The notes under the pieces were generated by a model. That model ran no database searches and was not told the DNA's origin. It saw only the letters and a program-made list of their open reading frames with translations. The translations under genes and the position numbers were made by a program. 64,000 bases of DNA, from NCBI GenBank assembly GCA_900768465.1, contig CAAGCY010000006.1:186001-250000 (forward strand), given 5' to 3'. Source of the DNA: Alphaproteobacteria bacterium (GTDB lineage Bacteria; Pseudomonadota; Alphaproteobacteria; CAAGCB01; CAG-977). This document shows, piece after piece, positions 8,646 to 17,286 of the stretch (position 1 is its first letter; each line of letters starts with the position of its first letter).

Positions 8646-11600
8646 TTGTTTCCTTTCTTCATCGCCTTGTCGGCAAGGGTTTGAACCAAAACGTACAACA
8701 GCGGAATGACAAACAATCCGACCAGCGTACCGACCAGCATGCCGTAAAACACGGGCGTGCCGATCGCCTGTCGGCTGTTTGCGCCCGCGCCCGTCGCGTT
8801 AATCATCGGGAACACCCCCAAAATGAACGCGAAAGCCGTCATCAAAACCGCGCGGAACCGTTCGCGCAAAGCGTACATCGCCGCGCGCGGAACGGTCATG
8901 TTCAGCTCTTGGCGGGCGTCACGGGCGAATTCGACGATCAAAATCGCGTTCTTGCTCGCCAATCCGACCAGCATGACGATCCCCAACTGCGCGTAAATCG
9001 ACAAAGGCAGCCCCGTAATCAGCAGCCCCGCCAAAGCTCCCGCCGTCGCGACGGACACGGACATCAAAACGGGAATCGGCAAAATCCAGCTTTCATACAG
9101 CGACACAAGGAACAGATAGGCGAAAACAACCGCCAGCGACAACAGCAAACCGATTTGCCCCTGATTGTTCTTTTCCTGATAGCTCATGCCCGACCATTCA
9201 TAGGAAAATCCTTTGACGCCTTTCATCAGGCTTTCCAGTTCCGCCATCGCTTCGCCCGACGACACCGCGGGATTTTGTTCCGCCGTGATGTCCGCGCTGG
9301 GATATTGGTTGTAGCGGGAAATCACGCGCGGGGACATGACTTGGGTCAAACCGACCAAAGCCCCCAAAGGCACTTTTTCGCCCGTCGTCGACGGAACGTA
9401 GATGTCGCGCATGCTTTCGACGTCGTCGCGGAAACGCGCGTCCGACTGCACGACGACCTTGTTGACTTGCGTTCCGATGTTGATATCGTTGACGTACATG
9501 GATCCCAGATAGGCTTCCAAAGTCGAATAGAGGTTCGACAACGGCACGTTCATCGATTCCGCCTTTTCACGGTTGATTTCGATGAACACCGCGGGCGTTT
9601 TCGACGTGAACGTCGTAAAGCCGTACAAAAACTTCGAGTTCGTATTGACTTTTCCCAACAGCTTTTGCGCTTCGGCGTCCAGCTTGGCGTAATCCATGCC
9701 CGATGTCATTTGCAGACGGAAATCCATACCGCCCTGATTGCCCAAGCCCTGAATCGCGGGAAATTCAAAGAACTGCAACTCGGCTTCGGGCGTTTCGGCG
9801 GTCAGCTTCGCGCGCATTTCGTTCATCAGGTTGGTGGAATACAGCGACGGAGCTTTACGCTTGTCCCACGGTTCCAAATCGACGATCACCATCGCCGTGT
9901 TTTCGGAACGCCCCGCCAGAATGCTGACGCCGACGACGCCGATCGACCCGCGCACGCCCTTTTGCGCCAGAATTTTTTCCGTCACTTTTTCAACAACCGC
10001 TTTGGTGCGGGCATAAGACGCGCCTTCGGGCAAAGTGATGTTCGCGATATAAACGCCCTGATCTTCGCTCGGGACAAACGACGTGCCGTTCAGCTTGAAC
10101 AAAGTGCCGTTCAACGCCAGAATCACGCCGAAAATCAAAGCGATGATGCTGATGCGCCGCGCGAACAAAGCCGCCGTGCGCGCGTATCCGTTCGCCGTCG
10201 AATTGACGACGCGGTTGAACCATGCGAGCGGTCCTTTCTTTGCCGTCTTAAACGGTTTCAAAAAGTACGCGCACAAAACGGGCGACAACGTCAGCGCGTT
10301 CACCGCCGAAAACACCAAAGACGTGCTGATGGTGATTGCGAACTGCTGGTAAATCCTGCCCGTGATGCCGCCCATGCAGGCGATGGGGACGAAAATCACG
10401 ACCATGACCAGCGTTGTTGAAACCAGCGCGCCCGTGATTTCGCGCATGGTGCGCTGGGTCGCTTCCAACGGAGGGAGCTTTTCATTTTCCATCAAATGCA
10501 TCACGCGTTCGACAACGACGATCGCGTCATCGACGACCGCGCCGATCGCCAGCACGATGCCGAACAGCGTGAACATATTGATGCTGAATCCCAATGCCAG
10601 CATAACCACCATGGTCGCCAGCATGGATACGGGAACCGCAATCAACGGAATCAGCGTCGTGCGCCAGTTCTGCAAGAACACCCAGCACACCAGAACGACC
10701 AGCACGAACGTTTCAAACAACGTGTGCAACACTTCGGAAATCGACGCGTTGATGTAATCGGTCGAATCGTAGTTGAATTTGTATTCGACGCCTTCGGGCA
10801 GGGATTCTTCCAAACGCGACAGTTCGGCGCGCAGTTTTTTCATCGCGTCAACGGCGTTCGCGCCCGAAGACAGCTTGACCTGCAAAGACACGGCGGGCGC
10901 GCCGTCGGCAAACGCCGTAATGCCGTAAGATTCCTCGCCGTAGGACACGTTCGCGATGTCTTTCAGCCGCACCAGTCCGCCGTGTTCCGCCGTGCGGACG
11001 ATGATTTCGCGAAAATCTTTCACTTCATTGATGCGCCCTTGAGTTTTCAGCGGATAGACCATTTGCGCGGAATCGTCCGGCGCAGCGCCCAGCTTGCCCA
11101 AAGTCGGCTGATAGTTCTGCGACGAAATCGCGTTGCGGACATCCGCCGCCGTGATGTTCAACGCCGCCATTTTGTCGGAATTGAGCCATACGCGCATGGC
11201 GGAGCTTGCGGCGTACACGTCCACCCCGCCCACGCCGTCGATGCGCGCCAAAGCCTCTTTGACGTTGTCGATGACGTAATCCGCCAGTTCAAGGCTTGAT
11301 AAAGTGTGTTTCGGCGACACGAACGAAATCATCGCCAGCATATTCGTCGATTCGCGGGTAACGGTCACGCCCTGACGGGTGACTTCGGCAGGCAGGGACG
11401 CGGTCGCGATTTGCACGCGGTTCTGCACTTTGACCTGCGCCATATCGGGATCGACGCCCGTTTTGAACGTTACGGTCAGGGAATACGTCGTATCCTCGGA
11501 CGACGAAGACATATACAGCATGTCTTCGACGCCGTTGACTTCGCGTTCGATGGGGATTGCGACCATTTTCGCAATCACGTCTGCGGACGCGCCGGGGTAC

Positions 11601-11746
11601 GTCGCCGAAACCGTCACCACGGGCGGCGTGATTTCGGGATACAGCGCAACGGGCAGCAGCTTGATCGCCACCAATCCCGCCAAACACATCACAATCGCGA
11701 TAACAATCGCAAATCGCGGGCGTTTCAGAAAGAACTCCGAAAACAT
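8642..11746 (-). CDS. RND multidrug efflux permease (HAE1/AcrB type)
   Basis: A 1034-residue inner-membrane proton/drug antiporter. It has the AcrB layout: TM1 near residues 10-30 (RPRFAIVIAIVMCLAGLVAI), two large periplasmic loops, and two blocks of TM helices. The proton-relay Asp pair is at 406-407 in AVVDDAIVVVERV. A PGASADVI-type porter motif and the second-half VGLASKNAILIVEFA motif are also typical. It lies 2 bases after the adaptor gene and overlaps the TolC gene by 4, so the three form one operon. The substrate cannot be read from sequence; the RFRAVLMTAFAFILGVFPM region marks it as HAE1 rather than heavy-metal RND. Confidence 0.95.
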   Translation of the reverse strand: MFSEFFLKRPRFAIVIAIVMCLAGLVAIKLLPVALYPEITPPVVTVSATYPGASADVIAKMVAIPIEREVNGVEDMLYMSSSSEDTTYSLTVTFKTGVDPDMAQVKVQNRVQIATASLPAEVTRQGVTVTRESTNMLAMISFVSPKHTLSSLELADYVIDNVKEALARIDGVGGVDVYAASSAMRVWLNSDKMAALNITAADVRNAISSQNYQPTLGKLGAAPDDSAQMVYPLKTQGRINEVKDFREIIVRTAEHGGLVRLKDIANVSYGEESYGITAFADGAPAVSLQVKLSSGANAVDAMKKLRAELSRLEESLPEGVEYKFNYDSTDYINASISEVLHTLFETFVLVVLVCWVFLQNWRTTLIPLIAVPVSMLATMVVMLALGFSINMFTLFGIVLAIGAVVDDAIVVVERVMHLMENEKLPPLEATQRTMREITGALVSTTLVMVVIFVPIACMGGITGRIYQQFAITISTSLVFSAVNALTLSPVLCAYFLKPFKTAKKGPLAWFNRVVNSTANGYARTAALFARRISIIALIFGVILALNGTLFKLNGTSFVPSEDQGVYIANITLPEGASYARTKAVVEKVTEKILAQKGVRGSIGVVGVSILAGRSENTAMVIVDLEPWDKRKAPSLYSTNLMNEMRAKLTAETPEAELQFFEFPAIQGLGNQGGMDFRLQMTSGMDYAKLDAEAQKLLGKVNTNSKFLYGFTTFTSKTPAVFIEINREKAESMNVPLSNLYSTLEAYLGSMYVNDINIGTQVNKVVVQSDARFRDDVESMRDIYVPSTTGEKVPLGALVGLTQVMSPRVISRYNQYPSADITAEQNPAVSSGEAMAELESLMKGVKGFSYEWSGMSYQEKNNQGQIGLLLSLAVVFAYLFLVSLYESWILPIPVLMSVSVATAGALAGLLITGLPLSIYAQLGIVMLVGLASKNAILIVEFARDARQELNMTVPRAAMYALRERFRAVLMTAFAFILGVFPMINATGAGANSRQAIGTPVFYGMLVGTLVGLFVIPLLYVLVQTLADKAMKKGNK

Positions 11747-11748
11747 CT

Positions 11749-12900
11749 TCAGCCCTCCGATTTCACAAAGCTTTGCTTGACGGTCGAACCGTTTTCGACT
11801 TTTTGCAAGCCCTGCACGATGATATGCGCGCCGGCGTTCAGCCCGTCGGTTACGATCAGCCTGTCGCCGATTAAATCACCCGTTTTGATGTAAATTTTCC
11901 GCGCTTTTTCTTCGGCGTTCACGACATAGACGAACAGCCCCTGATTATCCTGCATCACGGCGGATTGCGGAATCAAAACCAGCGGACGGTCTTCGCCCGC
12001 CTTGACCAGCACGTCAACGTGATTTCCGGGCAACAGCGTTTTGTCCGCGTTTTGAACATCAATATACGCCGCGACCGTCGCCGTCATCAAATTGACTTCG
12101 CTGTCGAAAAACGTCTTTAACACTTTGACGGGAACAACCGTTTCGTCGGGCAGGACAACCTTGATGTCCGTAATGAAATCGCCGTTTGTTTTCAAACGCT
12201 TCATCGCGGTCAGGCGGTCTTTGTCGGTTACGGAAAACGAAATGCGTATCGGCGAAATCTGCACGATGCGCGCCATTGCATGCCCAGACATATCGACAAA
12301 ATTTCCTTTGGTAATCAAAGCCTTGCCGATAAAGCCGTCAATCGGAGCTTTGATTTCCGTATAGCCCAGATTGATGCGCGCGGTCGCGGCGTTCGCTTCG
12401 GCGGCTTTGACGGCGGCTTTCGCCTGCGCCAGCGCGCTTTCGGACGCTTCAATGTTCGACGCGGTCAGGACTTTTTGCTTGAACAGCACTTTGTTGCGTT
12501 TGTGGTCGCTTTCGATTTGCTTCAAGTTCGCCTTTGCGCGCGCGACTTCGGCGTCCGCGCTGTTGACGGCTTCCTTGTAGCGGCTTTGTTCGATGACGAA
12601 CAGCACCTGATCTTTTTTGACAAAGCCGCCTTCGTCAAACAGGATTTTATCCAGATAGCCCGTGACCTGCGCTTTGACATCGACGCTGTTGATCGCTTCG
12701 ACCGTCGCGATGTATTTTCTGACGGGCGCGGTGTTTTCCAAAACCGCGTCCGTGGTCACCACATACGGCACGCCGCCGCCGAACCCGTGATTTTCCGCGG
12801 GTGTCAAGCGGGTTTTCAGCCCCCACCCCGCCGCGACGCACGCCAGCAGGACGATCAGCTGAAACAGGATTTTTCTTTTGCTTAAATGAACGACTTTCAT
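11749..12900 (-). CDS. RND efflux periplasmic adaptor (membrane fusion protein)
   Basis: A 383-residue AcrA/MexA-type adaptor that bridges the permease and TolC across the periplasm. An N-terminal membrane anchor (about 10-27, LFQLIVLLACVAAGWGL), a biotinyl-lipoyl-like half (VDVKAQVTGYLDKILFDEGG), a coiled-coil hairpin with AKANLKQIESDHKRNKVLF, and a second lipoyl half (INLGYTEIKAPIDGFIGK) appear in the expected order. No lipobox Cys is visible, so it is probably held by the uncleaved anchor. The ATG at 12900 has AGGAGCG upstream; a TTG three bases earlier is less likely. It is the first gene of the efflux operon. Confidence 0.92.
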   Translation of the reverse strand: MKVVHLSKRKILFQLIVLLACVAAGWGLKTRLTPAENHGFGGGVPYVVTTDAVLENTAPVRKYIATVEAINSVDVKAQVTGYLDKILFDEGGFVKKDQVLFVIEQSRYKEAVNSADAEVARAKANLKQIESDHKRNKVLFKQKVLTASNIEASESALAQAKAAVKAAEANAATARINLGYTEIKAPIDGFIGKALITKGNFVDMSGHAMARIVQISPIRISFSVTDKDRLTAMKRLKTNGDFITDIKVVLPDETVVPVKVLKTFFDSEVNLMTATVAAYIDVQNADKTLLPGNHVDVLVKAGEDRPLVLIPQSAVMQDNQGLFVYVVNAEEKARKIYIKTGDLIGDRLIVTDGLNAGAHIIVQGLQKVENGSTVKQSFVKSEG

Positions 12901-12931
12901 CAAACGCTCCTATCGAAAAGTTTTGGATTGT

Positions 12932-12960
12932 TTGATAAAAGCGGAATTTTTTCGAATCAA
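12932..12960 (-). promoter_or_regulatory. Likely promoter of the efflux operon
   Basis: On the minus strand, TTGATT (12955-12960) and TATCAA (12932-12937) have a 17-base spacer, about 31 bases before the adaptor start. The left arm of a 17-bp inverted repeat (12976-12992) lies 15 bases upstream of the -35 box, a position suited to an activator or a remote operator. Confidence 0.45.
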
Positions 12961-12975
12961 GAAAAAATTTTTTTA

Positions 12976-13459
12976 TATCACTTTGTAATGGTTTTCGGCT
13001 TCTTTCGAATGGCGATGTCGACGCGAACACCGGAATCAAGGCGCGTTTCCAAAACATACAGATCGTTGTAGCGGAAATCATCGTCTTCCGGCGGTTCGGA
13101 AGCGGTATTGTCTTTGATAACCTTGACTTTTCCCGCTTTGGACACTTTGCGCACGCGCAGGGCTTTCACAACGTCGTCGGTCAGATATTTGCCGGATTTT
13201 TTCCACCGCATCACGCTTTGAACGCTGACGCCCAACGCTTTCGCCGCCGCCGTCATCGACAGCCCCGACACCAGCAGGGTCATCGCCAGCCATTTTTCGT
13301 CCAAGCTGCGGACGCGGGACGTTTCGCGCGTGAACTGACATCCGCATTCGGCGCATTTAAAGCGTTGCCGTCCGCGCGCCGTCCCGTATTTCACCGACTT
13401 TTCACCCCCGCATTTCGGACACTTCATTCTCACCCGCCTTTTACCATTACAAAGTGATA
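12976..13459. mobile_element. Unit bounded by a perfect 17-bp inverted repeat, carrying one gene
   Basis: TATCACTTTGTAATGGT at 12976-12992 is repeated exactly in inverse orientation at 13443-13459. The 484-base unit contains only the zinc-ribbon/HTH gene at 12978-13427. The left arm encodes that protein's last residues (TITK and stop), and the right arm overlaps its promoter. The layout resembles a very small insertion element, but no target-site duplication is visible: the flanks are ATTTTTTTA on the left and ACAAAAAAC on the right. The alternative is a pair of operators bound by the encoded protein. Mobility is inferred, not shown. Confidence 0.4.
12978..13427 (-). CDS. Zinc-ribbon/helix-turn-helix DNA-binding protein, IS1 InsA-like
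   Basis: A 149-residue protein. The N-terminal zinc ribbon (CPKCGG at 3-8 and CAECG around 25-29, with GTARGRQRFKC between) and the following LLVSGLSMTAAAKALGVSVQSVMRW helix-turn-helix match the DNA-binding part of IS1-type transposases (InsA). No catalytic DDE partner follows; the C-terminal third is instead acidic then basic (PPEDDDFRYND ... IRKKPKTITK) and unrecognised. The start is ATG at 13427 with AGGCGGG upstream; an in-frame TTG at 13463 would read through the inverted repeat. It lies directly upstream of the efflux operon on the same strand, so it may be a local regulator, a domesticated transposase fragment or the gene of a tiny element. Confidence 0.7.
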   Translation of the reverse strand: MKCPKCGGEKSVKYGTARGRQRFKCAECGCQFTRETSRVRSLDEKWLAMTLLVSGLSMTAAAKALGVSVQSVMRWKKSGKYLTDDVVKALRVRKVSKAGKVKVIKDNTASEPPEDDDFRYNDLYVLETRLDSGVRVDIAIRKKPKTITK

Positions 13460-13482
13460 ACAAAAAACGATGTCCGCGACAA
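13454..13482 (-). promoter_or_regulatory. Possible promoter of the zinc-ribbon/HTH gene
   Basis: TTGTCG (13477-13482) and TATCAC (13454-13459) on the minus strand are 17 bases apart. The -10 hexamer is the outer end of the right inverted-repeat arm, so anything bound to the repeat would cover it. Confidence 0.45.
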
Positions 13483-13514
13483 GTGTTTTTCGCGCGTTTT
13501 GCCAGTCGATTCGG

Positions 13515-13730
13515 TCAGGCGTCTTTGACATCAACGACGGTAAAGCCCGCATCGGCGACCGCTTTGATCAGCACGTCGTCGGCTACGGCTTTTTCAAGTG
13601 TTACAGACGCTTTTTTTCCCGCCAAATCGACCGAAGCGTCTGCCACGCCGTCCACGGCTTTCAGCGATTTTTCGACAAACGCGGCACAATGCGCGCAATG
13701 CATCCCGTCCACAAACACGATTTTATTCAT
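13515..13730 (-). CDS. Possible internally initiated CopZ-like copper chaperone
   Basis: The last 71 codons of the copper ATPase gene form a complete HMA domain starting with MNKIVFVDGMHCAHC. Its ATG (13730) is preceded by AAAAGGAAAATCAAC, a strong ribosome site at normal spacing, within codons otherwise joining the ATPase to this domain. This would give a free copper chaperone in addition to the fused form. The frame is continuous with copA, so only an experiment or comparison can show whether the internal start is used. Confidence 0.4.
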   Translation of the reverse strand: MNKIVFVDGMHCAHCAAFVEKSLKAVDGVADASVDLAGKKASVTLEKAVADDVLIKAVADAGFTVVDVKDA

Positions 13731-15887
13731 TGTTGATTTTCCTTTTGTTAAGTTGAAACGCCGCAATCGAAGCGCGTTCAATACAACGCTGATTGAACTG
13801 CAGCTCATCGCCGCGGCGGCAATCATGGGGCTGAGCGTTATTCCGAAGCACGGATACAACACGCCCGCCGCAACGGGAATGCCGACGGCATTGTAGAAAA
13901 ACGCCCAAAACAGGTTTTCCTTGATGTTTTTCAGCACCGCCCGTCCCAATTCGACCGCAAACACGACCGAAAACAAGTCATTGTTCGTCAGCACGACGTC
14001 AGCGCAATCCAACGCGACATCCGTTCCCCGTCCCATTGCCATGCCGACATCCGCCCGCGCCAAAGCCGGCGCGTCGTTAATCCCGTCGCCCGCCATGACA
14101 ACGGTATGCCCGCCCTGTTGCAAAGCGAGAATTTCGGCATCCTTGTCCTGCGGCGACATTTCGGCGAAAACGGCTGAAATTCCGGCTTGCTTTGCAACTG
14201 CCCGCGCCGTTTTTTCATTATCGCCCGTCAGCATCACCACGGACACTTTCGCTTTTTCCAATCGCTCCACCGCCGCTTTCGCGTCCGCCTTGACCTTATC
14301 CGCAACGGCAATCGCGCCGATTGTTTTGCCGCCTTTGACAACGAACAAAGCGGTCTTGGCCTGCTCCTTCCATTCTTCCGCAACGGCGGCAAACGGATTG
14401 TCAATGGCGGCAGCGGCATTTCCGACGGCGCAAAGCTCCCCGTTGATTATACCCGTTATGCCCCGCCCGACGATTTGTTTAAAACCGGAAACCGCAGGCA
14501 AATCAAGGTTGCCCGCCCGTTCGATGATTGCCCTGCCCAAAGGATGCTCGGACTGTGTTTCCAATGCTGCCGCAAGGCGCAAAACTTCGTCCTCATCGCC
14601 CAAGATGTCGGTTACAACGGGCTTTCCGACCGTAATCGTCCCCGTCTTGTCCAAAGCAATGACATCGGCGCGACCGACGGTTTCCAAAGCCTGTGCCGAT
14701 TTGAACAAAACGCCCGCTTTCGCCCCGCGCCCCGTGCCGACCATGATTGCCGTCGGCGTCGCCAGCCCCAAAGCGCACGGACACGAAATCACCAAAACGG
14801 CAATCGCTTTTTCCAAAGCGAACGCCGTCCCCGCGCCGCAAAGCATCCAAACGGCAAAAGTCAAAACGGCTGCAGTTATGACAACAGGCACGAAAACGCC
14901 GCTGATTTTATCCGCCAGTCGGGCTATCGGAGCTTTGGAGCTTGTCGCTTCGTCAACCAATCGGATAATCTGCGCCAAAACCGTGTCCCTGCCGATTTTT
15001 TCCGCACGCAAGACAATCCGTCCCGACACCGCGAAAGTTGCCGTCTTGACCGTGTCGCCGACCGTTTTTTGAACAGGCAGACTTTCCCCCGTCAAAGCGG
15101 ATTCGTCAACGGATGCCGCGCCTTCAACGACAACGCCGTCCGCCGCAACGCGTTCCCCCGTTTTGACAACGATTAAATCGCCGACCGCCAAATCGGCGAT
15201 TGCGACGGTTTGTTCCGTTCCGTTTTTCAACACGACTGCCGTTTGCGGCGCCAAAGACGCCAATTCCGCGATTGCCTGCGCCGTTTTTGCTTTTGCCCCC
15301 GCTTCCAAATACCGCCCGAACAGCACCAAAGTCAAAATCATTGCGGCGGATTCAAAGTAAAGCGCCGTTTGATTTTGATACAATCCCGCAACACTGTACG
15401 TCACCGCCGCGCCCGCCCCCAAAGCAATCAAAGAATCCATCGTCGGCGCGCCCGCAAACAGCGTTTTAAATCCTTTTTTGAAAAAATCCGCATTCGCGAA
15501 CAAAACGACCAATGTCAATAAAAACTGAGTCAAGCCGAATGATTCGGCGCTCATCTCGGGAACGGGCAAGCCAATCATGCCGCCCATGGTCAGCGTCATC
15601 AAAAACAAAGTCGCGCAAACGGAAACAATCAGGCGTCCTTCAAGATTTTCGCTTCTTCGTTCGGCAGGCTGTTTTTCACCCAAAACGCGCGCGCCGTACC
15701 CCGCCCGTTCAACGGCGGAAACAATGACGGCGGGCGATACCGTTTTTTCGTCGTACTCCACCCGCATGGTGTTTTTCAGCAGATTGACCGCAACGCTTTG
15801 AACGCCCCGCACGGCGGACACCGCTTTGTCCACGCGGGCGGCACACGCCGCGCAACTCATCCCCGTAATGTTGAATACGCTTTTCAT
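13515..15887 (-). CDS. copA: Copper-translocating P1B-type ATPase with N- and C-terminal metal-binding domains
   Basis: A 790-residue inner-membrane Cu(I) exporter. Order of parts: an HMA domain with GMSCAACAARVDK near 9-21, membrane helices, an actuator loop with LTGESLPV, the CPC metal site at 369-371, the phosphorylation motif DKTGT at 413-417, the hinge GDGINDAPAL, final helices, and then a second HMA domain (GMHCAHCAAFVEK) in the last 71 residues. A C-terminal HMA domain is unusual. It begins at an in-frame Met with AAAGGA 9 bases upstream, so a separate CopZ-like chaperone may also be made (see 13515-13730). It follows trpS on the same strand after a hairpin. Confidence 0.93.
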   Translation of the reverse strand: MKSVFNITGMSCAACAARVDKAVSAVRGVQSVAVNLLKNTMRVEYDEKTVSPAVIVSAVERAGYGARVLGEKQPAERRSENLEGRLIVSVCATLFLMTLTMGGMIGLPVPEMSAESFGLTQFLLTLVVLFANADFFKKGFKTLFAGAPTMDSLIALGAGAAVTYSVAGLYQNQTALYFESAAMILTLVLFGRYLEAGAKAKTAQAIAELASLAPQTAVVLKNGTEQTVAIADLAVGDLIVVKTGERVAADGVVVEGAASVDESALTGESLPVQKTVGDTVKTATFAVSGRIVLRAEKIGRDTVLAQIIRLVDEATSSKAPIARLADKISGVFVPVVITAAVLTFAVWMLCGAGTAFALEKAIAVLVISCPCALGLATPTAIMVGTGRGAKAGVLFKSAQALETVGRADVIALDKTGTITVGKPVVTDILGDEDEVLRLAAALETQSEHPLGRAIIERAGNLDLPAVSGFKQIVGRGITGIINGELCAVGNAAAAIDNPFAAVAEEWKEQAKTALFVVKGGKTIGAIAVADKVKADAKAAVERLEKAKVSVVMLTGDNEKTARAVAKQAGISAVFAEMSPQDKDAEILALQQGGHTVVMAGDGINDAPALARADVGMAMGRGTDVALDCADVVLTNNDLFSVVFAVELGRAVLKNIKENLFWAFFYNAVGIPVAAGVLYPCFGITLSPMIAAAAMSCSSISVVLNALRLRRFNLTKGKSTMNKIVFVDGMHCAHCAAFVEKSLKAVDGVADASVDLAGKKASVTLEKAVADDVLIKAVADAGFTVVDVKDA

Positions 15888-15912
15888 TTGCTTTCCTTTT
15901 TCATAGAAATAA

Positions 15913-15941
15913 CCCCTCCTTGTCGAAAAAACAAGGAGGGG
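15913..15941 (-). terminator. Hairpin between trpS and copA
   Basis: An 11-bp perfect stem (15913-15923 with 15931-15941) and a 7-base loop. On the minus strand it is followed by TTATTTC, a weak U-tract. It probably ends trpS transcription, at least in part, before copA. Confidence 0.55.
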
Positions 15942-16053
15942 ACTGAACAGTCGTTTGCAAACGGGTTGCTCCCACTTCCGCTTCGTCGGCAGTTCATCGG
16001 GCGTGAAAACATCCCGATTGAATTTTTCGGGTTGCCTCGCCGGCTGAAAACGC

Positions 16054-17115
16054 TTACTTCGTCAGCGCGTTTTTGCCGAAATAGTCAATGCCCATGGCGG
16101 CTTTGACTTCGGACAAGGTATCGGCGGCAACCGCGCGCGCCTTTTCACTGCCCGCTTTCAGCATGTCGAACACCGCGCCGATGTCGCCCGCAAAAGCTTC
16201 GCGGCGTTCGCGAATGGGCTTCAGTTCGTTTTGCAGAATTTCGTTTAAGAACTTTTTGACCGTTCCGTCGCCCAAGCCGCCGCGGCGGTAGTGGTCTTTC
16301 AGTTCGTCCAAATTCTTGTACGCGGGCAGGAACGCCGCAAAGTGTTCATCCGTCGAAAACGCGTCCAAATAGGTAAATACGGGGTTGTTTTCGGTATGTC
16401 CGGGGTCTTCGACGCGCAAATGCGTCGGGTCGGTGAACATGCTTTGGACTTTCTGTTTGATTTCTTTGGACGAATCGGACAGGTAAATGCAGTTGCCCAG
16501 CGATTTGCTCATTTTCGCCGCGCCGTCCAGCCCCGGCAAGCGCGAACACAGGCTGTTATCGGGCAAAACCGCTTCGGGTTCGACCAAAACGGGGCTGTAA
16601 ATCGTGTTGAAAGAACGCACGATTTCGCGCGTCTGTTCAATCATCGGCAGCTGGTCTTCGCCAACGGGGACAAGGTTCGCTTTGAACGCCGTGATGTCGG
16701 ACGCCTGCGAAATCGGATAAGTGAAAAATCCGACAGGAATGCTCTGCTTGAAGCCGCGCATTTGAATTTCGCTTTTCACGGTCGGGTTGCGCTGCACGCG
16801 CGACACGGTGACCAAGTTCATGTAATAGAACGTCAGTTCCGTCAATTCGGGGATTTGAGACTGAATGAAAATCGTTGATTTTGCGGGATCAAGTCCGCAC
16901 GCCAAATAGTCCAGCGCAACATTCGATATGTTGTTTCTGACTTTGGTGATGTCGTCGGCGTTGTCGGTCAAAGCCTGCGCATCGGCAATCATAATGAAAA
17001 TCGTGCGGTACAAGCCGCTGTTCTGCATTTCCACGCGGCGTTTCAGCGATCCGACGTAATGCCCCAAGTGCAATTTGCCCGTCGGTCTGTCACCCGTTAA
17101 AATAATATCACCCAT
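16054..17115 (-). CDS. trpS: Tryptophanyl-tRNA synthetase
   Basis: Charges tRNA-Trp; class I aminoacyl-tRNA synthetase, cytoplasmic. The 353-residue protein has the HIGH-class motif as HLGH at residues 16-19 (GDRPTGKLHLGHYVGS) and KMSKS at 201-205. The length is slightly longer than E. coli TrpS. The start is ATG at 17115 with AAAGGAG upstream; a 16-residue upstream extension lacks a ribosome site and does not match the family. A strong hairpin separates it from copA. The 171 bases between it and the next gene upstream (17287) hold no further gene that I can see. Confidence 0.96.
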   Translation of the reverse strand: MGDIILTGDRPTGKLHLGHYVGSLKRRVEMQNSGLYRTIFIMIADAQALTDNADDITKVRNNISNVALDYLACGLDPAKSTIFIQSQIPELTELTFYYMNLVTVSRVQRNPTVKSEIQMRGFKQSIPVGFFTYPISQASDITAFKANLVPVGEDQLPMIEQTREIVRSFNTIYSPVLVEPEAVLPDNSLCSRLPGLDGAAKMSKSLGNCIYLSDSSKEIKQKVQSMFTDPTHLRVEDPGHTENNPVFTYLDAFSTDEHFAAFLPAYKNLDELKDHYRRGGLGDGTVKKFLNEILQNELKPIRERREAFAGDIGAVFDMLKAGSEKARAVAADTLSEVKAAMGIDYFGKNALTK

Positions 17116-17286
17116 CGTCAAAAACTCCTTTGTTTGCTTTGCCCGTAAAATATCCCCGAACACGGCTGAAAGTCAACCGTCTTCATCACTTTTAAGTCAG
17201 GAGGATATAAGGGCAAACAGGAAAATCGAAGCACACAGCACAAAACACAAACCGCCGCTTTCGTTTTTTTGGTTTAGCGTTACGGC

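Noticed and set aside
8681..10420. 579-codon frame opposite the RND pump gene
   Set aside because: The product is Gln/Arg/His-rich with no recognisable domain; it is a shadow of the efflux gene on the other strand.
12960..13470. Target-site duplication around the inverted-repeat unit
   Set aside because: The flanking bases (ATTTTTTTA and ACAAAAAAC) are not direct repeats of each other. Mobility therefore rests on the repeats and the InsA-like protein alone.
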